Origin: Parcubacteria group bacterium GW2011_GWA2_47_7
Lineage (GTDB): Bacteria; Patescibacteriota; Minisyncoccia; Phycocordibacterales; UBA6899
Length of the DNA stretch: 48,273 nt
Assembly (NCBI GenBank): GCA_000999395.1
Contig: LCOM01000001.1
Coordinates: 1 to 48,273 of the forward strand
Direction of reading: 5' to 3'
The notes beneath the pieces were generated by a model. That model was not told the origin of the DNA and did no database searches. It saw nothing but the letters and a program-made list of their open reading frames with translations. The stretch's first letter is position 1; the number at the start of each line of letters is the position of its first letter. Shown here in pieces: positions 18,790-27,041 of the stretch. A program made the translations under genes and the position numbers.

Positions 18790-19968
18790 CTATTCCGCAA
18801 TAGCCCATAACAATAAAGAACCATTATGTATCTGTACACGCTCTCCAGACTGACCTCCGACTTGAGCATATGAATAGTACCCGGCGATGGGAACATCGCG
18901 TCCGATGATACGCTGTATGATTTCTATTTCCTCATCAGCGCGTAATCCGAACATTTTTTTCCTTGCCGCAGAATTAACAACAATAATTGCTTTGGGTGTT
19001 CTTCCTTGAAGCTTTTTCAATACTTCCCTTGCTGCACGCTCTGCAGTCTCTAACCCTCTATCGATATCAGAGATCATGAGGCGAATCTCAGATTTTTCAG
19101 GAATACCAGAGGCAAATGTCATGGCTCCTTTTTGATCAACAAAAATAGGATTTCGCAAAACAACATCATTATTATCATCAGTAAATACTCCGAGAGGATA
19201 AGCCACTGCAAGCGCCGGAAGTAATCCATCATGCAGTTCGTGCACATGGTCTTCTCCAAAATATTCTTCGTATATTGAAGACGCTGGCTTTCCGTCTAAT
19301 TCAAATAGTGTGGTGCCCTCTGATCGCGTCGCAACGCGCGATATTCCTATTGGCAAAAAACCATGCATTGCGACAGACGCTGTGTGATAATCCCCAGAGA
19401 GACCCATGCCGACGATAGAACCGCGATACACTTTATTCTGTAAATACTGATATGTTTCGAAAAATAACATCTCATCACCAGATGCACCTCCAGTGACGGG
19501 AAAAGTATCTCCTAATTTATTCGTCATGCCACGAATCGTCTCATCGCCAGAGCCAGAAAGTACGTCAAGAAACGTGAGGCAAGAAGAAATATATCCGTTT
19601 GAATTATACGTAAGCGTATTTGCGCACTCTTCACCTGCGAGACGCGCGTTCCAAAGAATGTGATTTCCGATCGCTCCCCAAAAACGTGCCTGATCGGAGC
19701 AAATAGCCATGACCACGACGGTGTTGTATGTAGAAAATCCCTCACTGGAAATCTCGCCTGCAGTGGAACATCCAATGAGTATGGCATTCGGTGCGACGCT
19801 TGTGACGCCGGCCACCAATGCATCTTGGTCAAAGGTCGTCGACCCAAACACAATGAGCGCATCAGCATCTTTTCCTTTCGGCAACCCAGAAATAGCCTGA
19901 GTACACGCCTCAGCACCAGCAGTATGTGAATCCTTTCCTTTTCCGACACCAATACTTGCGGCAATCAT
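18790..19968 (-). CDS. FIST domain small-ligand sensor
   Basis: 392 residues matching the FIST_N plus FIST_C architecture. The N-terminal half has the PNAILIGCSTAGEISSEGF loop and GGASGDEM; the C-terminal half has an AVAYPLGV region and PIAGYYSYAQVGG near the end. FIST domains are found with signalling proteins and are proposed to bind small ligands such as amino acids. There is no membrane segment here, so the sensing is cytoplasmic. ATG 19968 follows an extended -10 box (TGC-TATACT) by 6 bases, again a leaderless arrangement. It heads the kinase - receiver - gdhA operon. Confidence 0.9.
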   Translation of the reverse strand: MIAASIGVGKGKDSHTAGAEACTQAISGLPKGKDADALIVFGSTTFDQDALVAGVTSVAPNAILIGCSTAGEISSEGFSTYNTVVVMAICSDQARFWGAIGNHILWNARLAGEECANTLTYNSNGYISSCLTFLDVLSGSGDETIRGMTNKLGDTFPVTGGASGDEMLFFETYQYLQNKVYRGSIVGMGLSGDYHTASVAMHGFLPIGISRVATRSEGTTLFELDGKPASSIYEEYFGEDHVHELHDGLLPALAVAYPLGVFTDDNNDVVLRNPIFVDQKGAMTFASGIPEKSEIRLMISDIDRGLETAERAAREVLKKLQGRTPKAIIVVNSAARKKMFGLRADEEIEIIQRIIGRDVPIAGYYSYAQVGGQSGERVQIHNGSLLLWAIAE

Positions 19969-20038
19969 GATGCAAGTATAGCACTATTTTGCATCCTTCT
20001 AAATACATAAATTTAACCTCTAATGCTGCTGAGATTCC

Positions 20039-22090
20039 TTATGCTTTCTTCTTGCGCGACCCGCTCGTTGTTCGGGTATTTGCCGGTTCTCCTCTCAGCA
20101 TTTTAATTTCATCTCTCAATAATGCGGCTGTTTCAAAATCGAGCTCCTTCACCGCAGCGAGCATTTGCTTTTCCTTCTGCTTAATAAGTTTCGCTGGGTC
20201 TTTCGTAAATGCTTTTTGATCAAGCAATAATAGTTCATGTAAGGTTTTTTCATGTACAGTCCTCAATTCCTCCGTAATATCATGAATTTTCTTCTTGATC
20301 GTAACTGGAGTAATTCCGTGCTTGGTATTATAAGCTTCCTGTACCGATCGACGCCTATTGGTCTCGTTCACCGCAGCGGTCAGCGAACCAGTCATAACGT
20401 CTGCATATAAAAGCACTCGTCCTCTGACATTTCTCGCCGCGCGACCGATGGTTTGAATCAACGATGTCTCGGAGCGCAAAAATCCCTCCTTATCGGCATC
20501 TAAAATAGCGACCAAGGATACCTCGGGTAAATCGAGTCCCTCGCGCAGCAAATTCACCCCGACAAGACAGTCAAAAGTGCCCTTACGGAACTCCGTCAGA
20601 ATTTTTATTCTGTCCATGGTTTTTACATCACTGTGTAAATATTCCGACTTCACGCCGTGCTCCTTGAGATAGACGGACAAATCCTCGGCCATTTTCTTTG
20701 TAAGAGTGGTCACTAGTATACGCTCATCTTTTTTTACGACACTCACCGCTTCATCGATAAAATCTGCTATTTGTCCGCGGAACGTTCCTTTTTCCACTAT
20801 GGGACGAATCACAATTTCTGGATCGACGAGTCCGGTGGGACGGATAACCTGCTCGACAACCTGCTCGCCATGCTCACGCTCGTACGCGCCCGGCGTTGCA
20901 GAAGTAAAGATGACTTGCCCCACACGCGCTTCCCACTCAGAAAATGTCAACGGCCTATTGTCGGCTGCAGACGGAAGGCGAAAGCCATGCTCAATCAGCG
21001 TTTTCTTACGCGATTGATCGCCAGCAAACATCCCTCGAATTTGCGGGATTGTTACATGGGACTCATCAATAATAGTGAGGAAGTCGGCTGATCCATCTTC
21101 CTTGTGTGGAAAATAGGAAAGCAAAGTTTCCGGCGGCTCACCTGGTGCTTTTCCTGAAAAATGACGAGAATAATTCTCAATGCCACTGCAATAACCAACT
21201 TCTTCAATCATCGCCATGTCATATTTTGTTCGACGCTTCAGACGCTCAGCCTCAAGGATCTTCCCTTCCTTCTCAAGCACTTTCAGACGGTTTACCAGTT
21301 CGACTTTCATATCGAGTAGCGCACGCTTTCGTTCTTCATCATTCGTCACGAAATGTTTTGCGGGAAAAAAGAAAACAGATTTTTCCTCGGATACTATTGC
21401 TCGTGTAATGGGATCGATTTTTACTATTCCAACGATTTCACTCCCACTAAATGAAAGCTGGTAGATCATAATCTCACCAGTAGGCATAATCTCTAGAGTA
21501 TTCCCTATCCCGCGAAATGTTCCAGGACGAAGATCGGCATTCGTTCTATCGAAGTAGACATTCACAAGTTTACGTATGACGTCATTGCGTGAAATTTTTT
21601 CTCCAACCTCAAGCTTCAGATTCACGCGCAGATACTCGTCCGGCGAGCCGAGGCCGTATATACATGAAACAGAAGCGACGATGATAACGTCTTTTCGGGA
21701 AAGTAATGCTTGAGTGGATGCATGGCGCAATCGATCAATCTCTTCATTGATCTGAGCATCTTTCTCAATGTAAGTATCTGTCGTCGGAAGATACGCTTCA
21801 GGCTGATAATAATCATAATAAGAGACAAAATAGTGCACGGCATTATCGGGGAAAAATAGACGATATTCTTGAGCAAGTTGAGCTGCAAGTGTTTTGTTAT
21901 GTGCGATAACCAAAGTCGGCTTATCAACCTTCGCAATAATATTTGCAGCGGTAAAGGTTTTTCCGGAGCCCGTGACACCCAAAAGAGTCTGGTAGCACAT
22001 ATCAGCTTCTATGCCTTCGTAGAGCTTCTTTATGGCCAGAGGCTGGTCTCCAGAGGGCTCCCAGTCGGATTTAAGGTGAAAGTTTGTCAT
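20039..22090 (-). CDS. uvrB: Excinuclease ABC subunit B
   Basis: 683 residues, the helicase-like damage-verifying subunit. It has Walker A VTGSGKT near residue 40, the VSYYDYYQPEAY hairpin region, helicase motifs including DESH and TIGRAARN, and a C-terminal UVR motif (about 635-670) that contacts UvrC. The stop is followed by the FIST gene region. ATG 22090 is chosen by homology to the conserved FHLKSDWEPSGDQP start. It overlaps the TGA of a 35-residue upstream ORF, and no separate promoter lies between them, so uvrB translation is probably coupled to that ORF. Confidence 0.96.
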   Translation of the reverse strand: MTNFHLKSDWEPSGDQPLAIKKLYEGIEADMCYQTLLGVTGSGKTFTAANIIAKVDKPTLVIAHNKTLAAQLAQEYRLFFPDNAVHYFVSYYDYYQPEAYLPTTDTYIEKDAQINEEIDRLRHASTQALLSRKDVIIVASVSCIYGLGSPDEYLRVNLKLEVGEKISRNDVIRKLVNVYFDRTNADLRPGTFRGIGNTLEIMPTGEIMIYQLSFSGSEIVGIVKIDPITRAIVSEEKSVFFFPAKHFVTNDEERKRALLDMKVELVNRLKVLEKEGKILEAERLKRRTKYDMAMIEEVGYCSGIENYSRHFSGKAPGEPPETLLSYFPHKEDGSADFLTIIDESHVTIPQIRGMFAGDQSRKKTLIEHGFRLPSAADNRPLTFSEWEARVGQVIFTSATPGAYEREHGEQVVEQVIRPTGLVDPEIVIRPIVEKGTFRGQIADFIDEAVSVVKKDERILVTTLTKKMAEDLSVYLKEHGVKSEYLHSDVKTMDRIKILTEFRKGTFDCLVGVNLLREGLDLPEVSLVAILDADKEGFLRSETSLIQTIGRAARNVRGRVLLYADVMTGSLTAAVNETNRRRSVQEAYNTKHGITPVTIKKKIHDITEELRTVHEKTLHELLLLDQKAFTKDPAKLIKQKEKQMLAAVKELDFETAALLRDEIKMLRGEPANTRTTSGSRKKKA

Positions 22091-22194
22091 ATGATTGAAC
22101 GGAATAAACGTAGGATGAGTCTCGCCCGTGCACCGGCCTTGCGGTGTTTCGGGTCTCCAGAGGGCTTCCAATCGGATTTAAGATTGAAATTCAT
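22087..22194 (-). CDS. Upstream ORF made from a duplicated uvrB 5' end
   Basis: 35 codons from ATG 22194. The first 15 residues (MNFNLKSDWKPSGDP) are a diverged copy of the UvrB N-terminus. The following residues are basic and unrelated to UvrB. The TGA overlaps the uvrB ATG (ATGA). A TTGCTA-N17-TATCTT promoter ends 7 bases before this ATG, so the ORF would be the first thing translated on a leaderless message. Its frame differs from uvrB, so it is not an N-terminal extension. It may act as a translational coupler or be only a duplication scar. Confidence 0.6.
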   Translation of the reverse strand: MNFNLKSDWKPSGDPKHRKAGARARLILRLFRSII

Positions 22195-22201
22195 TCTTGA
22201 C

Positions 22202-22230
22202 AAGATAGCATAATGTTGTCATTTTAGCAA
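22202..22230 (-). promoter_or_regulatory. Promoter of the uORF-uvrB transcript
   Basis: TTGCTA (22225-22230), 17-base spacer, TATCTT (22202-22207), 7 bases before the upstream ATG. No SOS-box-like dyad is evident to me next to it. Confidence 0.65.
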
Positions 22231-22303
22231 CGCGTACATACATTACCATTCACCAGATAATAGATTTCGGCATACTGAACACAGGAAATGTAGAGAGAGA
22301 TTT

Positions 22304-23503
22304 TTATACGGTGCCGTAGAAATCTTTTAATGTTTGCTTTTTTAATGACGCATATGTGCCGTCGAACAGTGATAGGCGGATGCGTTCGACGAGGTGGAGC
22401 GCAAAGTACAAGTTGTGAATCGACCCGAGTGCGGCGCCAAGCATCTCGCCTTCACGAAATAAATGCGCGAGGTATGCACGGGTGTGATGTTTACACGTGT
22501 AGCATCCGCAGTTGTTATCAATGGGAGTGTGATCATTCACGTACTGTGCATTTTTAATTATCATTCGTCCGTTCGTCGTATAGAACGAGCCATTTCTTCC
22601 CAATCGTGTCGGGGAAACGCAGTCAAAGGTATCCACTCCAGCTTCAACTCCATAAAAGAAATCTATCGGCTCACCAATTCCAAGGAGATGTCTTGGTTTA
22701 TCCTCAGGAAGTATTTTATTCACCCAAGCAACCGCAGTACCGATGTCATCCTTACTAAACGAGCCACCGATGCCAAATCCGTCAAAATCCATTGCGCCGA
22801 TGGTCTGCGCCGCTTCTTCGCGCAAGTCCTGAAACTTCCCTCCCTGAATGACCCCATAGAGAGCCTGATCTCCACCAAGTTTTTTGTGCTCAGCGAGTGA
22901 GCGCTTGGCCCATGCATGCGTGCGATCAAGAGAGCGTTTTTGTTTATCATGCGGATCGCGTGGCGACGTGCATTCATCGAAAGCGACAATTATGTCTGCC
23001 CCAATGTTGTGTTGAATCTGGATGGAACGCTCTGGGGTAAAACGATGCAAGCTCCCATCTCGATGTGATTTAAAAGTCACCCCATCGTCATCAACGGTGG
23101 CCAACTGCCCATGATCAGAATTGGTGTCCTCGGCATTTTCTTCCTCACTTGCCACCTTGCCTACCCCTTTTCCAAATGCGGCCCCCAATGAGAACACTTG
23201 GAATCCACCGGAATCTGTGAAAGTAGGCCCATCCCAATTCATGAACTTACCCAATCCTCCGGCTTTTTTCACCAACTCATCTCCCGGCGCGAGATACAGA
23301 TGATAAGTATTCGCAAGAACGACCTGCGTACCAAGACTTTTCACTTGCTCCATCGTAAGGGACTTCACGGTCGCCTTGGTCCCTACAACGATAAACGCCG
23401 GTGTTTTGATATCCCCGTGCGGTGTGTGAATCACACCAGTGCGCGCCAATGAATCCCCTCCGACCCTTTTCTCTATTGTGAACCCAAATGTATTTTTTGA
23501 CAT
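22304..23503 (-). CDS. tgt: tRNA-guanine transglycosylase
   Basis: 399 residues; exchanges guanine 34 of GUN-anticodon tRNAs for a queuine precursor. Landmarks are the catalytic TDSGGFQVFSLG, DVVSPTR-like DCVSPTRLGRNG, GVIQGG, and the zinc site CGCYTCKHHTRAYLAHL. An acidic insertion of about 25 residues (EEENAEDTNSDHG region) follows the catalytic loop. ATG 23503 is chosen over upstream starts because it begins the conserved N-terminus and a TATAGT box lies 10 bases before it. No queuosine synthesis genes are visible in the window. The tRNA-Tyr(GTA) at 36241 would be a substrate. Confidence 0.95.
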   Translation of the reverse strand: MSKNTFGFTIEKRVGGDSLARTGVIHTPHGDIKTPAFIVVGTKATVKSLTMEQVKSLGTQVVLANTYHLYLAPGDELVKKAGGLGKFMNWDGPTFTDSGGFQVFSLGAAFGKGVGKVASEEENAEDTNSDHGQLATVDDDGVTFKSHRDGSLHRFTPERSIQIQHNIGADIIVAFDECTSPRDPHDKQKRSLDRTHAWAKRSLAEHKKLGGDQALYGVIQGGKFQDLREEAAQTIGAMDFDGFGIGGSFSKDDIGTAVAWVNKILPEDKPRHLLGIGEPIDFFYGVEAGVDTFDCVSPTRLGRNGSFYTTNGRMIIKNAQYVNDHTPIDNNCGCYTCKHHTRAYLAHLFREGEMLGAALGSIHNLYFALHLVERIRLSLFDGTYASLKKQTLKDFYGTV

Positions 23504-23601
23504 AGTAGAAATGACTATAGCACGTACGAGAATTATTGTGGATAATGCATTTGTGCTATATTCACTTGGAGAATGCTCATTTATCATTAGGAGAAATATC
23601 G

Positions 23602-24396
23602 ATGAAACAATACCTTCATTACCTGCAGACAATTAAAGACAAAGGCACACACAAAGAGGATCGGACCGGTACGGGGACAAAAAGTATTTTTGGTCACCAA
23701 ATGCGGTTTAACCTCTCTGAGGGATTTCCTCTCGTCACCACCAAGAAGGTATTTACGAAGGCTATTATTCATGAACTCCTCTGGTTCATCTCGGGCGACA
23801 CCAACATCAAATATCTGAAAGATAATGGGGTGACCATCTGGGATGAATGGGCAGATGCAAGCGGCGACTTGGGTCCCGTATATGGACACCAGTGGCGCTC
23901 ATGGGGTACACCGGACGGGAAAACTATCGACCAACTCTCGGAAATTATCGAGACGCTCAAGAATAATCCCGACTCGCGACGGATTATTGTCTCGGCGTGG
24001 AATGTTGCTGACTTATCCAAAATGGCGCTCATGCCTTGCCACTGCCTATTTCAATTCTATGTCGCGAATGGCAAACTCTCTTGCCAGCTTTATCAGCGCA
24101 GCTGTGATTCATTTCTGGGTGTTCCTTTCAATATCGCTTCGTATGCCCTACTTACGCACATGGTCGCCCATGTGACTGGACTTGAACTCGGTGAATTCAT
24201 ATGGGTAGGTGGTGACTGCCATATCTACAATAACCACGTCGACCAAGTTAATGAGCAACTTTTGCGTGCGCCTCGCGCACTCCCAAAGCTCGTAATTAAA
24301 CGCAAGGTAAACGCGATTGATGACTTCAAATATGAAGATTTTGAATTCGAGGGATACGACCCACATCCCGCAATCAAGGCTCCTATTGCCGTATAA
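23602..24396 (+). CDS. thyA: Thymidylate synthase
   Basis: 264 residues, exactly the length of the classic ThyA. It converts dUMP to dTMP with methylene-tetrahydrofolate. It has the catalytic Cys in [12 protein letters not shown], the [12 protein letters not shown] stretch and the folate/dUMP-binding [10 protein letters not shown]. Unlike most neighbours it has a good ribosome site (AGGAGA, 23590-23595) before ATG 23602. An extended -10 TGC-TATATT lies upstream. It is divergent from tgt and followed by folA, which recycles the dihydrofolate it makes. Confidence 0.97.
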   Translation: MKQYLHYLQTIKDKGTHKEDRTGTGTKSIFGHQMRFNLSEGFPLVTTKKVFTKAIIHELLWFISGDTNIKYLKDNGVTIWDEWADASGDLGPVYGHQWRSWGTPDGKTIDQLSEIIETLKNNPDSRRIIVSAWNVADLSKMALMPCHCLFQFYVANGKLSCQLYQRSCDSFLGVPFNIASYALLTHMVAHVTGLELGEFIWVGGDCHIYNNHVDQVNEQLLRAPRALPKLVIKRKVNAIDDFKYEDFEFEGYDPHPAIKAPIAV

Positions 24397-24400
24397 ATAC

Positions 24401-24427
24401 ATGCCCTACACTTTGTAGGGCATTTTT
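24401..24427 (+). terminator. Terminator after thyA
   Basis: A perfect ATGCCCTAC/GTAGGGCAT stem with a five-base loop and a T run. The TATAAT box of folA begins 2 bases later, so the two genes are transcriptionally separable although adjacent. Confidence 0.85.
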
Positions 24428-24441
24428 GTATAATAGTATAG

Positions 24442-24942
24442 ATGAATATCTCCATCATTGTTGCACATGACAAAAAACATGGCATTGGCAAGAATAACAC
24501 CATGCCGTGGGCGGGGAAATTGCCGCGCGACATGGCTCATTTTAAGGAGGTGACCTCTGGTAAATCAGTTATTATGGGTCGAAAAACTTATGAGTCCATC
24601 GGTCGCCCACTGCCTGATCGAATGAATATCGTACTCACGAGAGACAGAACATGGAGAGTCCCTGGCGTCTGGCGTGCCCATTCACTCTCCGAAGCATTCG
24701 CCCTAGCAAACAAAGAAAGCGATGACGTGTTCGTCATTGGCGGTGCTGAACTTTTTCGCGAGGCACTACCTTCTGCGACCAGATTATATATTACGGAGAT
24801 TGACGCAGTATTCCCCTGTGATGCATTTTTTCCAACATATGATTCCGCAGAATGGAGGGAAGATTCGACCCTTATTTATAAATCCGACGAAAAAAATGCA
24901 TTCGGACTCAAATTTATCGAGCTCGAGAAAAAAACCGCCTAA
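24442..24942 (+). CDS. folA: Dihydrofolate reductase
   Basis: 166 residues; reduces dihydrofolate to tetrahydrofolate with NADPH. It has the typical start (IIVAHDKKHGIGKNNTMPW), then SVIMGRKTYESIGRPLP, NIVLTRD, and FVIGGAELF near the middle. A TATAAT box (24429-24434) ends 7 bases before ATG, so this is a leaderless candidate; I see no convincing -35 box at the right distance. The stop codon TAA sits in the loop of the terminator that ends the transcript. Confidence 0.97.
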   Translation: MNISIIVAHDKKHGIGKNNTMPWAGKLPRDMAHFKEVTSGKSVIMGRKTYESIGRPLPDRMNIVLTRDRTWRVPGVWRAHSLSEAFALANKESDDVFVIGGAELFREALPSATRLYITEIDAVFPCDAFFPTYDSAEWREDSTLIYKSDEKNAFGLKFIELEKKTA

Positions 24943-24952
24943 GCGGTTTTTT
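24928..24952 (+). terminator. Terminator containing the folA stop codon in its loop
   Basis: AAAAACCGC / GCGGTTTTT stem with loop CTAA; TAA at 24940-24942 is the folA stop. A translating ribosome would mask the hairpin until it releases, which is a very economical gene end. Confidence 0.85.
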
Positions 24953-24958
24953 GAAAAA

Positions 24959-25807
24959 CTATTTTCCGAGATTTTGTTTTATAAAATGGAGTGCACCGTG
25001 AAGCCCCCCAACGTCCGCGAGCGCTGAGTGTGTAATGACCGGAAGCTCAGGAAAAATATGAAGGATCCCTTTCAAGTGCGCGCGAACACGGTCAACGGGA
25101 ATACCAATTTTATTCATCATCGAGCCTCCAATAACAACGACATCAGGTGACCAGTGTACGATGGTGTTGTTCAATCCGAAAGCGAGAATTCTAGCCATTT
25201 CCTCCCAAAAAGCCTCATCCGTAATTTCATAAGGCTTTTTCTCATACCGCGCAGAAATCGCTGTGCCGGATACTGTCGACTCAAAATCGAGTCCAGCTCC
25301 GCAAACTGTCGAACGATAGAGCGTGTTGTCGGCATCAATAATCTGATGTCCCGGCTCAAAACCCATAGCAGAAACATCAATTTTTTTATCAACAATTCTC
25401 ACGCCTCCGACACCAGTCGACACGGTCATATAAGCAACAATCTGATGTCCCATGCCGCTACCCGCAACCGCCTCACCAAGACCAACAATGGCAGTATCAT
25501 TTTCCACAAACGTCGGAGCACCAAATGCCAATTCCAGAGCTGACTTTATGGGTTTACCGTTCCATCCATGAAGATTTGGCCCAATCAAAAACGTCGTCTT
25601 GTCGCGAGAAAGCGTACCAGCAATACCCCCTCCGGCCGCGATAAGCTTTTCGCCCCCAAGTAATTCATGTGCAATTTCTTTTAACATCTGCATTCCTGCA
25701 TCAAAATCTTTCGGTGTGTCTACAATTTTTGGGTCACCAAAAGTTTCACCGTTTTTAGAAAGCGCAATGCGCATCTTTGTTCCCCCGATATCAAATAGAA
25801 TATACAT
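24959..25807 (-). CDS. ROK-family sugar kinase (glucokinase-like)
   Basis: 282 residues. It starts with the ROK phosphate-binding FDIGGTKMRIAL, has FVENDTAIVGLGE with the catalytic Asp, STGVGGVRI, and EPGHQII. The Cys-rich zinc motif usual in ROK proteins is reduced to VCGAGLDFE, so zinc is probably not bound there. ATG 25807 begins the domain. It follows pgi by 19 bases; the neighbours (PGI, glucoamylase, amylase) point to phosphorylation of glucose released from starch or glycogen. Substrate assignment is inference. Confidence 0.85.
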   Translation of the reverse strand: MYILFDIGGTKMRIALSKNGETFGDPKIVDTPKDFDAGMQMLKEIAHELLGGEKLIAAGGGIAGTLSRDKTTFLIGPNLHGWNGKPIKSALELAFGAPTFVENDTAIVGLGEAVAGSGMGHQIVAYMTVSTGVGGVRIVDKKIDVSAMGFEPGHQIIDADNTLYRSTVCGAGLDFESTVSGTAISARYEKKPYEITDEAFWEEMARILAFGLNNTIVHWSPDVVVIGGSMMNKIGIPVDRVRAHLKGILHIFPELPVITHSALADVGGLHGALHFIKQNLGK

Positions 25808-25826
25808 AGTTTTATAAATTATTAGA

Positions 25827-27041
25827 TTATTTTTTTCCAAGATGTCCAAGGATAACCCTAGTTTCTTCCTTATAATCTTCAACGTTAGGCTGATTATATG
25901 GATCTACATGCAACAGAGTCGCAAGATAAATAACCACGAGCATGCGCCACTCCATGTATGCACCGATTGCGACCGCCGATACCGATGGTAATGTAACGAG
26001 AACGACCGGTAGTTTATTTTTGTGGTACGCTCGAACCACCCCCTGATATATTGCATCGTTTAACTCGACGGGACTTCTCATTGAGAGAGCCGGAGCGACA
26101 TCGTGAAGCACTCCATCCGAAGGAATCCTCTCCGTCGTGGTACGATTTGCCCTAACGATTATCGTCATCTTATCTTTTGGTCCACCAAAATAGAGTTGCG
26201 CCATGGAATGGAGATCTGTAGAACCAATAGAAACAATTGGAGTTATGCCACTCCTAATCTCGCGACCGGAAATATCATTTTTTTTTCCAAGTGATTCTGC
26301 AATAAGCTGGCGTTCCCACTTGCCAAGCGATTCAAGCTCAGGATGAAAATGAAAAATATTCAGTATGTTACAATGACCGACCGTCATCTCACGAAAAATC
26401 GATTCGGCAGCGAATTTTGCGGTCTGGTTACTATTCGACGACTCACGCTCAGCATCAAGTACTCCACGAGCGCCGTCAAGTAACGAGATGACATCAATAC
26501 CCGCAAGTAGGAGCGGGAAAATACCCGCATGAGAAAATACGGAAAATCTGCCGCCCACCATTTGTGGCATTAAAAGAATTCCATACCCCATTTTTGTAGC
26601 CACCTTGTGAAGCGGAGACTCTGCATCAGTCGTAACGACAATGCGCTGGTCTATCCCGTCGATGTGTTTATTTAAAAATGCACGCAATAGCTCGAAATTC
26701 GCAATGGTTTCAGTTGTACCACCAGACTTACTGGAAAGACTGATGAGTATTTCTTCTTTCACACGCACTTCTGCGTGAAGTATTTCCCTTAGTTCATGAA
26801 TGCCAATAAGAATGATGTACTTAAGATTTGAGGTATAGTACCGTTCAGCCATTTGTTTCGCAGCGAGAAGAATGTCGTGGTCTAAAGGAAGTCTTATGAC
26901 ATGATCATGCGTCATATACGCTCCTCCGCGCAGTAGACTAACGCGGACGAGTTCCTCACGGAGTTTATTGAGCGATTCGGAAGGAATCGTCATCAAAGCA
27001 TCCGTTAGGTCCCGGTGTTCTATGGAAAGAATATTATTCAT
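25827..27041 (-). CDS. pgi: Glucose-6-phosphate isomerase
   Basis: 404 residues; interconverts glucose 6-phosphate and fructose 6-phosphate. The SIS-domain signatures are SLSSKSGGTTETIANF (sugar-phosphate binding) and the PQMVGGRFSVFSHAGIFPL motif, with the catalytic Glu region HFHPELES and a C-terminal PYNQPNVEDYK. It is shorter than the 550-residue enterobacterial enzyme, as in many Gram-positives and CPR. ATG 27041 overlaps the end of the glucoamylase gene by 8 bases. Confidence 0.93.
   Translation of the reverse strand: MNNILSIEHRDLTDALMTIPSESLNKLREELVRVSLLRGGAYMTHDHVIRLPLDHDILLAAKQMAERYYTSNLKYIILIGIHELREILHAEVRVKEEILISLSSKSGGTTETIANFELLRAFLNKHIDGIDQRIVVTTDAESPLHKVATKMGYGILLMPQMVGGRFSVFSHAGIFPLLLAGIDVISLLDGARGVLDAERESSNSNQTAKFAAESIFREMTVGHCNILNIFHFHPELESLGKWERQLIAESLGKKNDISGREIRSGITPIVSIGSTDLHSMAQLYFGGPKDKMTIIVRANRTTTERIPSDGVLHDVAPALSMRSPVELNDAIYQGVVRAYHKNKLPVVLVTLPSVSAVAIGAYMEWRMLVVIYLATLLHVDPYNQPNVEDYKEETRVILGHLGKK

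Noticed and set aside
22091..22171. Extended N-terminus of UvrB from an upstream start.
   Set aside because: The added residues do not resemble UvrB; the conserved N-terminus begins at ATG 22090 and the promoter and uORF explain the upstream sequence.
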